Origin: Fischerella thermalis PCC 7521
GTDB taxonomy: Bacteria > Cyanobacteriota > Cyanobacteriia > Cyanobacteriales > Nostocaceae
Direction of reading: 5' to 3'
DNA length: 64,000 nucleotides
NCBI RefSeq assembly: GCF_000317225.1
Contig: NZ_AJLL01000005.1
Coordinates: 186,001 to 250,000 of the forward strand
Shown here: positions 47,978-56,499 of the stretch, in pieces
How positions within the stretch are numbered: the stretch's first letter is position 1
How the letters are laid out: each line of letters starts with the position of its first letter
The notes under the pieces: model-generated
The model's input: the letters and a program-made list of their open reading frames with translations, nothing else
Told to the model about the DNA's origin: nothing
Databases searched by the model: none
Position numbers and translations under genes: made by a program

Positions 47978-49126
47978 ATGCGTATAGCTTGGATTGGAAA
48001 AAAATCGCCCTTTTGTGGCAATGTTACCTACAGTCGAGAGATCACAAATGCTTTACTAGAGCAGGGACACCAAGTTAGTTTCCTGCATTTTGCTCAAGAA
48101 CAATCCAAACTTGACAATTGGCCAAATTGTCAAGAGGTACCTTTACCTTTCATTTATAAGTCGCAGGTTTATACTATTCCCACCTTTAGAGCGACTAAGG
48201 TCCTGACTCAATCGCTGAAGCGAATTAAACCAGATATAGTTCATGCTTCCCTCACCTTATCTCCCCTAGACTTTGTTTTGCCGGAAATTTGTGAGGAGTT
48301 AAACTTACCACTAGTTGCTACTTTCCACACACCGTTTGCAGGTAAAGGAGCCAAGCTGGTTTCAGGAACCCAACTTTTGGCCTATCAACTCTACGCGCCT
48401 TTTTTGGGCAATTACCATCGCGTGATTGTATTTTCCCAAATACAGCGCGAATTATTAGCACGTATGGGTGTACCGTCAGAAAATATTGCCGTTATTCCCA
48501 ATGGCGTGGATGTTAATAAATATTCTCCTGGTATTTCTCAAGTTAAAGCAGAATTTGATGCCGATCGCTTGTTTGTCTACCAGGGAAGGTTAGCTCCAGA
48601 AAAAAACGTTGAAGCTCTGCTGCGCGCTTGGAAGCAAGCAGAAATGGCCCCAGGAAGCAAGTTACTGATCGTCGGTGATGGTCCCCTCAAGTCTTCTTTG
48701 GAACCTTTTTATAACTCTGATAATGGCATTCACTGGTTAGGTTTTGTCGCTGATGAAAATCGACGCATAGAGATTCTACGGAGTGCAGATGTATATATTT
48801 TACCTTCCTTAGTAGAGGGTTTATCTTTGTCATTATTAGAAGCTATGGCTTGTGGAGTCGCTTGTTTAGCCACTGATGTTGGAGCCGATGGAGAAGTGCT
48901 AGAAAAGGGAGCAGGTGTAATTCTTAATCCTAAATCAGTACGACCCCAACTGAGAACCTTGCTACCATTATTCCAAGACCACCCTGAGTTAACAGCTTTA
49001 CTGGGGCAAAAAGCTAGAAAGCGAGTATTAGAACGCTACACTCTTAGCACTAATATTGCTCAGTTAGAACTGTTATATGAAGAAGTGGTGCAACAACAAA
49101 GTCTACAGCTAACTCGAGGAGCTTGA
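47978..49126 (+). CDS. GT4-family glycosyltransferase
   Basis: Retaining glycosyltransferase of 382 residues with GT-B fold. N-terminal domain: MRIAWIGKKSPFCGNVTYSR with the acceptor-binding loop, ATFHTPFAGKGAKL. C-terminal domain: FVYQGRLAPEKNVEALLRAW, LIVGDGPLKSSLE, and the EX7E signature in PSLVEGLSLSLLEAMACG. It probably uses a nucleotide-sugar donor on a lipid or polysaccharide acceptor; the exact sugar is not readable. It stands alone and converges on recR through a 13-bp inverted-repeat terminator. Confidence 0.92.
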   Translation: MRIAWIGKKSPFCGNVTYSREITNALLEQGHQVSFLHFAQEQSKLDNWPNCQEVPLPFIYKSQVYTIPTFRATKVLTQSLKRIKPDIVHASLTLSPLDFVLPEICEELNLPLVATFHTPFAGKGAKLVSGTQLLAYQLYAPFLGNYHRVIVFSQIQRELLARMGVPSENIAVIPNGVDVNKYSPGISQVKAEFDADRLFVYQGRLAPEKNVEALLRAWKQAEMAPGSKLLIVGDGPLKSSLEPFYNSDNGIHWLGFVADENRRIEILRSADVYILPSLVEGLSLSLLEAMACGVACLATDVGADGEVLEKGAGVILNPKSVRPQLRTLLPLFQDHPELTALLGQKARKRVLERYTLSTNIAQLELLYEEVVQQQSLQLTRGA

Positions 49127-49130
49127 GCAA

Positions 49131-49168
49131 ATCAGTTATCAGTGAATATTATCAAACTGATAACTGAT
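49131..49168. terminator. Bidirectional inverted repeat between glycosyltransferase and recR
   Basis: ATCAGTTATCAGT (49131-49143) pairs perfectly with ACTGATAACTGAT (49156-49168). It lies exactly between convergent genes. There is no strong T run, so termination may be partial. A looser relative (TTATCAATAACTGATAACTC) lies at about 53564. Confidence 0.65.
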
Positions 49169-49172
49169 AAAC

Positions 49173-49772
49173 CTAATCTAACTCTCGCCGCCCTTCCAAG
49201 GCCCGCGCTAGCGTCACCTCGTCAGCATACTCTAAATCGCCACCCACAGGTAAACCAAAAGCAATGCGCGTCACCTTGGTAAATGGCTTGAGTAACTGAC
49301 CGACGTACAGTGTCGTTGTCTCTCCTTCTACACTCGGACTAATTGCCAATATTACTTCTTTGGGTTTTTGTTGACTGACACGCCGCACTAAAGGTTGGAC
49401 TGTCAATTGTTCTGGTCCAATACCATCAATTGGGGAAATTACTCCACCTAAAACATGATACTTACCTTTGTACTCTCTAGTTTTTTCTAAAGCAATTACA
49501 TCGCGGGAGTCTGCCACTATACAAATAGTACTGTTGTCACGACTGGGGTTGCGACAAATTTCACAAACAGGTTCAGCCGAAAGATGAAAGCATTCTTTAC
49601 ACAAACCAATTTGCTTTTTGGCTTCGATTAAAGCTTGTGCTAAAGCTTCAACTTCTGCTTCCGGACGCTTCAAAATGTGCAACGCAAGCCTTTGGGCAGT
49701 TTTTGGGCCTACTCCCGGTAAGCGTTGTAATTGTTCAATTAGCCGTGCTAAAGGACGTGCGTAAACCGTGAT
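49173..49772 (-). CDS. recR: Recombination protein RecR, without a standard start codon
   Basis: The first ATG-like start gives 169 residues ([10 protein letters not shown]). Homology clearly continues upstream: [33 protein letters not shown], the N-terminal helix-hairpin-helix every RecR needs. The reading frame there has no ATG, GTG or TTG. GGAG lies 6 bases before an ATC at 49772, followed by ACG GTT TAC, so an ATG-to-ATC change is likely. From 49772 the protein is 199 residues, the normal RecR length. Zinc-finger ([16 protein letters not shown]) and Toprim ([14 protein letters not shown]) regions are intact. Zinc-coordinating RecR acts with RecO, whose gene is 3 kb away. Confidence 0.88.
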   Translation of the reverse strand: MTVYARPLARLIEQLQRLPGVGPKTAQRLALHILKRPEAEVEALAQALIEAKKQIGLCKECFHLSAEPVCEICRNPSRDNSTICIVADSRDVIALEKTREYKGKYHVLGGVISPIDGIGPEQLTVQPLVRRVSQQKPKEVILAISPSVEGETTTLYVGQLLKPFTKVTRIAFGLPVGGDLEYADEVTLARALEGRRELD

Positions 49773-49916
49773 TTTATCTCCAGTATGTTAGTACCATAAC
49801 TATAATGGCATTTTTAAAGAATTTTGAGTAAATCTAAATCCGAATTAGGAAATCTCCCAGATGAGCGTGTAGCTTTACGACAAGCACGCAGAGATAACTA
49901 ACAGAGGAGATTAATT

Positions 49917-50384
49917 ATGACAGCTCAGGTTTGTGAGAGAATTAACTTCTATGGCGAAATAATACCAATGTCGTTTTGTATTCCATTGCCTGAGCAAAAT
50001 CCAGTGATGAAGTTAAATGAGCAAGATATAAATATAGGTAACGATCATCCCTTGGTATTCTCAACTGCTTACTGGCGGCTACCTATCGGGACTTGGAAAA
50101 TCAACAAAGGTCAATTATATCTTGTAGATATATTTGGTCTTTACAAAATGCTTGGCAAAACTCCCACTCGTGCTAAATGGTTCAGTGGGGTGATCAAAAT
50201 TCCTCAAGGGAAACTTCTTCATCATCGTGGCGTGGGCTTTGGTTCTCTATACGAGCAAGAGATTTATGTAAAAATTAAAAAGGGAAAAGTTATTCACTCA
50301 GGTGTTATTGATAACCCGCGACTCCCTTACAATAGCCCTACTGAAAGTGAAAACTTATACGATGATGGCGATAATGGATGGTAA
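49917..50384 (+). CDS. Hypothetical protein
   Basis: A 155-residue protein from ATG at 49917 with GAGGAG 8 bases before it. Residues 55-105 look folded (LVFSTAYWRLPIGTWKINKG, LYKMLGKTPTRAKWFSGVIK), the end is acidic (YDDGDNGW). No membrane segment or signal. I recognise no family. The gene has normal codon use and a clean ribosome site, so it is likely real. Confidence 0.65.
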   Translation: MTAQVCERINFYGEIIPMSFCIPLPEQNPVMKLNEQDINIGNDHPLVFSTAYWRLPIGTWKINKGQLYLVDIFGLYKMLGKTPTRAKWFSGVIKIPQGKLLHHRGVGFGSLYEQEIYVKIKKGKVIHSGVIDNPRLPYNSPTESENLYDDGDNGW

Positions 50385-50452
50385 TTAGTTCGCCTATTTA
50401 TGACTGGAATCTACACTGATTTTACACAGTGCAGATTTCAATATTCACACGA

Positions 50453-50479
50453 TAGAGACGTAGCATTGCTACGTCTCTA
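50453..50479. repeat. Palindromic repeat, second copy
   Basis: TAGAGACGTAGCA (50453-50465), central T, TGCTACGTCTCTA (50467-50479). It is identical in arm sequence to 32418-32446, 18 kb away, and again sits in a short intergenic space. Confidence 0.9.
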
Positions 50480-50574
50480 CAAAATGTAGACAAACACAAT
50501 TCATGACCAAATTCAGCAACGCCTGAAAATTTGATGTGCGATCGCACATTTTAATTACTAGTTTCAACAGACAC

Positions 50575-50973
50575 TTAGCGTCGCACTTGTTTAGCAGCCT
50601 CTTTACCTGCGTCTACGGCGCTATTTTTTGCTTGCTCACCAATTTTCTTCGCACCTTCTACATAACCAGAACCAAAATCTCTAAAGGCTTCTGCTGAATC
50701 TTCCCCAATTCTTTTGATTCTTTCAACAGGATTACCTTTGACTTCCTCAGCTTCTTTCTGCCACTCGCCTACTGTTCTTGGTCTTTGGGTATCATTCAAG
50801 TGGGCGCGATCGCGAACTTCTTTACCTAAAGCCTTGTTATCACCAGGAGTAACATAGGTATTGGTGGTTAAGAGGAGAACACCAAGCATCACAACAGCCA
50901 AAAAACGCTTGACCTGGAGTCCCTTCAACAAAGAACTGACACGAGCGAGCGTATTAGAAATCAAATTGATCAT
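50575..50973 (-). CDS. Hypothetical protein with N-terminal membrane segment
   Basis: A 132-residue protein. Basic start, then FLAVVMLGVLLLTTNTYV, which is either a signal peptide or an anchor. The remainder is a charged amphipathic helical tail (AEAFRDFGSGYVEGAKKIGE, KNSAVDAGKEAAKQVRR) resembling stress-linked CsbD/YtxH-like tails, but I can name no family. It is probably periplasmic or membrane-bound. Confidence 0.65.
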   Translation of the reverse strand: MINLISNTLARVSSLLKGLQVKRFLAVVMLGVLLLTTNTYVTPGDNKALGKEVRDRAHLNDTQRPRTVGEWQKEAEEVKGNPVERIKRIGEDSAEAFRDFGSGYVEGAKKIGEQAKNSAVDAGKEAAKQVRR

Positions 50974-51073
50974 GAGTATACCCCGTGAGTTAATTTTTCA
51001 TAGTTTTGAGATAGCTATCATTGGCTCACTCCAAAATAGACTAACCTCTTTGGAAACCGAACTTAGTTTCTAA

Positions 51074-51563
51074 GTACAATTAGCCTCATAGATTAAAGTT
51101 ATAGGTTAGTAGAGAAATTCGATAAAAACCAACCTAATTTCTGAACCAAGACAGTTTTTTGAACACAAATACAAGACTAACTGTAAAAAAACAATTATCC
51201 CTCTAACGAAAGTCAGAGCTTGATTCTGAAAAATGATGGCTATTCTAATTCTGAATGAATATTTACTTTGTCCCAATCTCTGCAAACATATCATCCAGAG
51301 TTTGAATTTTTATATCTTTTAGGTAAAATTTGCGCTTTTTACTGGAGATAGAAATAGCAACCATCCAGTCCCAATGAAAAAATTCACGAACCTTGCCATG
51401 ATAAAACCTCACCCCGTCCTCTCCGCCAGTTCACCAGAGGGACTGGAGGTACAGCAGATTTCATCTGAGTAAGGTACAGGAGAACCCCTCCCTAACCCTC
51501 CCCGAAAATGGAGAAGATTAGGGAGAGTGTACTCCATCTACATGTCAATTGGGGAAGTTCAGA
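51074..51563. other. Repeat-bearing spacer
   Basis: AT-rich, with no supported gene. It has a copy of the ACCTCACCCCGTC repeat near 51408 and a CCCTCCCTAACCCTCCCC tract near 51485. They are followed by the double hairpin at 51564-51618. These are the usual cyanobacterial spacer elements. Confidence 0.55.
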
Positions 51564-51618
51564 TTTAACCCACTTCAGCGGGTTAAAAAATTTATAATAG
51601 TCAGCTAAAGGCTGACTA
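51564..51618. repeat. Double-hairpin (REP-like) repeat
   Basis: TTTAACCC (51564-51571) with GGGTTAAA (51580-51587), inner CT-TC-AG, then TAGTCAGC (51598-51605) with GCTGACTA (51611-51618). It has the same two-hairpin layout as 12631 and 19315. It lies 18 bases before the end of the 51636 gene and may serve as its terminator. Confidence 0.7.
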
Positions 51619-51635
51619 AAGATTAAGCTCCAACT

Positions 51636-52556
51636 TTAGTTAAGGGCGCTATAATCAGTGAATACAGAATCCTGTAACCACTGCACAATCTGGGAATTCA
51701 CCACATCAGGCACTTCATCGTGGGGACAATGCCCAGCACCAGGTATGGGAACAATTTTGATATCTTTACCATTATCCCGCGCTTGCTCGTAAATTTTCGC
51801 ACCAGTAATTGGTGTCCAAGGATCGTCAGCACCCCAAATTACTAGCAGAGGATGTTGGACTTTCGGCAATAATTCCGCCGGAGTCGGACCAGGAGGTGCT
51901 GTGAGGATGGAAGCAAAGACTTTTTGCGCTCCTGGATCGCAAGATGGTGTATAAAGCATATCTACTAATTCATCCGTAACAGCTTGGCGATCGCGATAAA
52001 CTTGGTAGAGAGTCCGGCGAATTTGATGTTTTTGCCGAATGCGATTAAATACGAAACTCCCGGTAATTGGATGACCAACTAATTTATTAAAAACAGACAT
52101 CACAACTCGTAGCGGTGGGTTCAATTCGTGGGGACGATGACTCAAACCCCCCGCAGAGTTAATCAACACCCCACCTGCAACAATTTCTGGATGTTCGGCT
52201 AATACCATCAAGCTTAAGAGTGCGCCGATAGAGTTACCAATAAATACAGCGGGTTGGTTAATATGGGCTATCCAAAAATCTTTAAGTAGTTCTACCCAGA
52301 CTTCCACTGTGTAATCAATAGGCGCTTTCTCTGAACCACCAAAGCCCAATAAATCAAGGGCAAATACTTGGTAGCCAGCATCGGCTAAAACTGGGATATT
52401 TTTTCGCCAGTGGCCAATACAAGCACCAAAGCCGTGTACTAAAACCAAGGGCTTGCCTGTACCCAGGACAGTATACTGAATTTTGTAACCTTGCCAAGTC
52501 CAAAGGTGTTTTTCAAAAGTAGCTGTGGTTGGTAGCTGCTGTGTGTTTACAGTCAT
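51636..52556 (-). CDS. Alpha/beta-hydrolase fold protein
   Basis: A 306-residue serine hydrolase. Oxyanion region LVLVHGFGACIGHWRKNIP, then FALDLLGFGGSEKAP, nucleophile elbow IGNSIGALLSL, catalytic acid in VIWGADDPWTP and histidine in PGAGHCPHDEVPD. The sequence resembles the plant pheophytinase/cyanobacterial hydrolase group, so chlorophyll-derived or lipid esters are possible substrates; this is an inference. ATG at 52556 gives the usual short N-terminus. It is not related in detail to the 38482 hydrolase. Confidence 0.88.
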   Translation of the reverse strand: MTVNTQQLPTTATFEKHLWTWQGYKIQYTVLGTGKPLVLVHGFGACIGHWRKNIPVLADAGYQVFALDLLGFGGSEKAPIDYTVEVWVELLKDFWIAHINQPAVFIGNSIGALLSLMVLAEHPEIVAGGVLINSAGGLSHRPHELNPPLRVVMSVFNKLVGHPITGSFVFNRIRQKHQIRRTLYQVYRDRQAVTDELVDMLYTPSCDPGAQKVFASILTAPPGPTPAELLPKVQHPLLVIWGADDPWTPITGAKIYEQARDNGKDIKIVPIPGAGHCPHDEVPDVVNSQIVQWLQDSVFTDYSALN

Positions 52557-52800
52557 TATGAAGATTCGTAAAGCATTCTCTTTATATAGTAATTTTCTCA
52601 GACTTCACAGATTTAAGGAAAACAAAGCGATCGCCTCTTGACCTGAAGCAAGAGTTAAGAGTGCTTTTTATATCTTAAATTAAGACGTGATTTTACTTAA
52701 AGAAAAATTTTCAACTGTTAGTTTTATTTGTAGCTTGGGATAAATACGCAAAGGTTTATATAACCCATAAATTTTTACCCTATAAAACGGTGTGAGATGA

Positions 52801-52963
52801 GATACAAACATTGCTGAGTTAGCAGCGTTAGAAATGATCGAAGGTTTTCCCGATGGTACTTTTCGTGCCGATGAACAACTGACTCACGCCCAATTTGCAG
52901 CGATGATTAATCAAGCCTTTAACAAAGTAAAAGTTCGCAGCGCAACTGCATTTAACTCTTTCG
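52801..52963 (+). pseudogene. S-layer-homology domain fragment
   Basis: A frame reads IAELAALEMIEGFPDGTFRA then LTHAQFAAMINQAFNKV, an SLH module, with no start beyond it (stop at 52798-52800). After residue ~50 it loses homology exactly where histone-deacetylase-like sequence begins in another frame. SLH modules bind proteins to the cell wall and are normally tripled near an N-terminus, so this is a stray piece. Confidence 0.75.
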
Positions 52964-53545
52964 CGTCCTCCACAGAAATTAATAGAGTTAGTCCATACAC
53001 CAGAATATGTTCAAGCTTACTATGAAGGAACCTTGGATTTAAAAGCTCAACGGCGTATTGGTTTACCTTGGAGTCCAGCGCTAGTAAATCGTACCTGTGT
53101 AGCGGTAGGTGGTACGATCTTGACTGCCAAGTTAGCACTTAGTCACGGTTTAGCTTGCAATACTGCTGGTGGTACTCATCATGCTTTTCCCAGTTATGGT
53201 TCTGGCTTTTGCATTTTCAATGATTTAGCGATCGCCTCTCGTGTCTTGCAAAAGCTAGGACTAGTCCAAAAAATTTTGATAGTAGATTTGGATGTGCATC
53301 AAGGGGATGGAACAGCATTTATTTTTCAAGATGATCGCACTGTTTTTACTTTTTCGATGCACTGCGAAGTCAATTTTCCTGGTACAAAACAAAAGAGTGA
53401 TTTGGATGTCCCGCTTCCCATTTGTATGGAAGATGATGCCTATCTACAAACTTTAGCCGCATATTTGCCAGATTTGTTGTCTGAGGTAAAGCCAGACTTG
53501 ATTTTCTATGATGCAGGTGTCGATCCTCATGTCGGCGATCGCTGA
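52964..53545 (+). pseudogene. Histone-deacetylase-family fragment, truncated at both ends
   Basis: Frame: QKLIELVHTPEYVQAYYEGT, GGTHHAFPSYGSGFCIFND, ILIVDLDVHQGDGTAFIFQD, DLIFYDAGVDPHVGDR, then TGA. These are the AcuC/class II HDAC-like motifs (zinc Asp/His and DxH). The first ~60 residues are missing, replaced by the SLH fragment in another frame. The last ~110 residues with the GGGY catalytic Tyr motif are lost. ATG in frame exists only internally. It is unlikely to fold. The junctions are sharp, pointing to deletion rather than slow decay. Confidence 0.82.
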
Positions 53546-53695
53546 GGAGTGTAGTTCATTTATTCAGTTATCAATAACTGATAACTCATAACTGTTCACT
53601 GATTCCTAACCACTAACTCCTCCTACGGAGGCGATGCAAAAAAGCGTCTCATTGGATACAATTTAAGAGTAAGGAGAGCCGAGGAGAAAAATAAG

Positions 53696-54832
53696 GTGCT
53701 ATTAAAAGGCTTTGAGATAGAAATGTACACAGGTACACCTGATGGTGAAATCGTCGGTCTCTCTGACAAGATTACTACGTCTTTGGATGGATATGTACGA
53801 GAGCCTGATAGCAGGAATGTAGAGTATATTACTGTACCTAGTCGTAATTATGACCAATTATTGTGTGCCATCCTACGTCCCCGCCTGAAGTTGCGCGAGT
53901 ACCTTCAGCAATTGGGCAATTATACCCTTATTCCTGGTAGCACGTTGTCTTTAGGTGGTAGCGATCGCTTTGTTCGTTCTGATCCCACAAATCCCTATCA
54001 CACTTATATCGAGCAAACCTATGGCGCAAAAGTAGTTACGGCTAGTGTGCATATTAATATCGGCATTGATGACCCGGAACTGCTGATGCGGGCTTGTCGC
54101 CTCATCCGGGTAGAAGCACCGTTATTTCTTGCTTTGAGCGCTTCTTCTCCTTTTTTAGATGGCAAAGCCACAGGTTTTCATTCTACCCGCTGGCGTGTAT
54201 TCCCACAAACCCCTGCCCATGTGCCGTTATTTACCAGCCATGCTGATCATATTCAATGGGTAGAACAACAGCTAGCCGCAGGAACAATGCAAAATGTTCG
54301 GCATTTGTGGGTATCGGTAAGACCAAATGGCGATCACCGTCCTTATGATTTAAATCGGCTGGAATTGCGAATTTGCGATTTAGTGACAGATCCCATATCT
54401 TTATTAGCAATTACTGCTTTACTAGAAGCACGTCTGTTACAGCTCATTGAAAATCCCCATCTTGATCCTTTAACTCTAAGTACTTTTTCTCCTGAAGAAC
54501 TCATCTCCTTGACTGCTAACAACGAAATAGCTGCGGCTACTTCTAGCCTTGATGCCCAACTGTTGCATTGGCAAGATGGCAGAAAAATCACTGCTAGAGA
54601 TTGGATTGCTGAACTTTATCAGGAAGTTTGGTCGCTTGCTAAGCAAAACGGCTTCAGTTGTTTCCTTTCACCTCTACAGAAAATTCTCCGTGAAGGTAAT
54701 GAAGCCCAACAATGGTTACAGCTATATGCTGTTGGTTTCAGCGCTCAAAGCACAATTATTCAGGCTATTCGTGCTGTACGAGAACGTGAAGTAGAACTAG
54801 AAGATAAATTATGTGCCTCCCTTGCTGCTTGA
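53696..54832 (+). CDS. gshA: Glutamate-cysteine ligase (cyanobacterial type)
   Basis: First step of glutathione synthesis (L-glutamate plus L-cysteine, using ATP). 378 residues. Start codon GTG at 53696, with GAGGAGAA upstream. It opens MLLKGFEIEMYTGTPDGEIV and contains DSRNVEYITVPSRNYDQLL, STLSLGGSDRFVRSDPTNPY, RWRVFPQTPAHVPLF and RPYDLNRLELRICDLVTDP, diagnostic for the cyanobacterial branch. A glutathione S-transferase gene lies 8 kb downstream, so the window carries both supply and use of glutathione. It may have shared a promoter with the lost deacetylase. Confidence 0.94.
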   Translation: MLLKGFEIEMYTGTPDGEIVGLSDKITTSLDGYVREPDSRNVEYITVPSRNYDQLLCAILRPRLKLREYLQQLGNYTLIPGSTLSLGGSDRFVRSDPTNPYHTYIEQTYGAKVVTASVHINIGIDDPELLMRACRLIRVEAPLFLALSASSPFLDGKATGFHSTRWRVFPQTPAHVPLFTSHADHIQWVEQQLAAGTMQNVRHLWVSVRPNGDHRPYDLNRLELRICDLVTDPISLLAITALLEARLLQLIENPHLDPLTLSTFSPEELISLTANNEIAAATSSLDAQLLHWQDGRKITARDWIAELYQEVWSLAKQNGFSCFLSPLQKILREGNEAQQWLQLYAVGFSAQSTIIQAIRAVREREVELEDKLCASLAA

Positions 54833-55285
54833 GCAATCAGCTTTAGCAGAAAATAGAGAATAGACAACAGGCGATAGAGACATGCCGATAATTAAAATTG
54901 GGGGATTTGAACAGGATGTTTCAAATTTTTCTCTTTCACCTGGATCAATTAAAGTAAAAGGCTTGTACCCTCGTCTTTGAGGGGCTGATTCTTACTCCTA
55001 TTACCCATTTTCCCTTCCCCTTTAATTCCACTAGGGGAGTTGACGCCCCATCCTCTATCTGTAGGAAATGGCATCTGTCTTTGGGAATAAAATTCATTCT
55101 CTCAAAAATAACCCCATACTTACTCTCAGAACAGATTTTGGGAGTATCCTTTGCTTTGTTTTAAATTTCTAATCAATTGTGGTAGGTTGAAAAATATTAA
55201 CAAAAGCTATAAGTCGCGTCTATCAATAGGTAGATCTAAACTTTTTGATACTTTACTTTTAAAGATACTGTAAAGCCACCCGAAA
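54833..55285. other. Intergenic region
   Basis: About 450 bases. It holds one small hairpin (CCCTC/GAGGG near 54970), a C/T-rich stretch at 55000-55025, and AT-rich sequence that should include the trmL promoter. No gene was found. Confidence 0.45.
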
Positions 55286-55747
55286 ATGCCTCAGGTAGTT
55301 CTAGTTAATCCCCTCATACCACCCAATACAGGTAATATTGCTCGTACTTGTGCTGCAACAGGTACAGAACTACACTTGGTTGGTCCCTTAGGATTTGAAA
55401 TTAGCGATCGCTATCTTAAAAGAGCCGGTCTAGATTACTGGCCCTATGTCAAACTGCATTATCACGAATCTCTAGAAGCATTTAAAACCTTACATGAGCA
55501 ACGAGGAGGAAGACGGCTAGGCTTCAGTGTACGCGGTAATTATAACTATGCTAGCTTTCAATATCGAGTTGATGATTGGCTCTTGTTTGGCAGTGAGACT
55601 ACAGGTTTGCCGCCAGAAGTTATTAGCAGTTGTGATGCCACTGTTTACATTCCCATGAGCCAACCCAAAGTTCGCAGTTTGAATCTTTCTGTGAGTGTGG
55701 CAGTAGCTTTATTTGAAGCGCATCGTCAGTTGGGTTATTTAGAATGA
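55286..55747 (+). CDS. trmL: tRNA (cytidine/uridine-34 2'-O)-methyltransferase
   Basis: SPOUT (trefoil-knot) methyltransferase of 153 residues, matching the usual length of TrmL, which methylates the wobble ribose of tRNA-Leu. Motifs: VVLVNPLIPPNTGNIARTCA (motif 1), LFGSETTGLPPEV (motif 2), YIPMSQPKVRSLNLSVSVAV (motif 3, knot). No accessory domain is present, as expected. ATG at 55286 is good. Confidence 0.94.
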   Translation: MPQVVLVNPLIPPNTGNIARTCAATGTELHLVGPLGFEISDRYLKRAGLDYWPYVKLHYHESLEAFKTLHEQRGGRRLGFSVRGNYNYASFQYRVDDWLLFGSETTGLPPEVISSCDATVYIPMSQPKVRSLNLSVSVAVALFEAHRQLGYLE

Positions 55748-56499
55748 ATCACAGAATACACAATGTATAAAAGTTTACTTTTTGAGTAAAAATACTTGAA
55801 AATTAACAAAAAATTAATCTTTAGTTCATAAATTTTTAGAGAAAACCCTATAGCTACCTTTGTAAAAAAGTCAAATCCTATACTAATTTCTTGAAAACTC
55901 GGCAAACTCACAGTAATAATACTTAGAAAAAGCTACAATCATCTATAAGAAATTTGTATATAGCAGAAGAGAGATTTGCTGAATCTAACGATAGATTTTC
56001 GTGAATTTGACTTTTTTAATTTGAGGAACTAAAAAACTGAAAGGATGTCATATCAACCATTTGAGCGACTACATAACCGTTAAATTGGTTTTAGGAGCGT
56101 AAACATGCCTGAGAGTTAGTACGGTTGTGTTTTAGGGAATAATCAGCGTAAAGTCTCCTGTTGTGACGACGGATTAGGTGAAAAACCTTTGAAGATAAAA
56201 GTTATCTACAGCGGTTGTTCGCTCTTCCAATCAGTCCCAATAGTAAGTTTTGAGACAGCTATTAAAGAGCAAGACATTGTAAGTTATGAACAGTGAACAG
56301 ACAAGTCGCAGAAAAATTAATTTTTTACTAAATTTTCAAAATGTGAACTTGTCTAAATTAAAGAAGCAAGTTAATCTTGCCTAAGTATCTCTGTTCAATG
56401 TGATCTTGATCTACTGTTTAATGTGATCCAAATCATTGACTAGTACTCGACTTTAATCATCGAGGTCAGTTAAGCGCTAGTGTTCATAGGAGGTCGTCT
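55748..56499. other. Long leader/intergenic region before the M23 gene
   Basis: About 750 bases without a gene. The right half (56040-56290) has the look of a structured leader: GC-richer than its surroundings, with GGATTAGGTGAAAAACC near 56170 and short possible stems. c-di-AMP (ydaO) riboswitches control some cyanobacterial wall peptidases, but I could not match the full ydaO consensus. It ends with AGGAGGT 8-10 bases before the TTG start of the next gene. Confidence 0.4.

Noticed and set aside
55748-56499. Firm ydaO riboswitch call
   Set aside because: Only a short GGTGAAAAACC segment fits; the conserved joining regions could not be aligned by eye.
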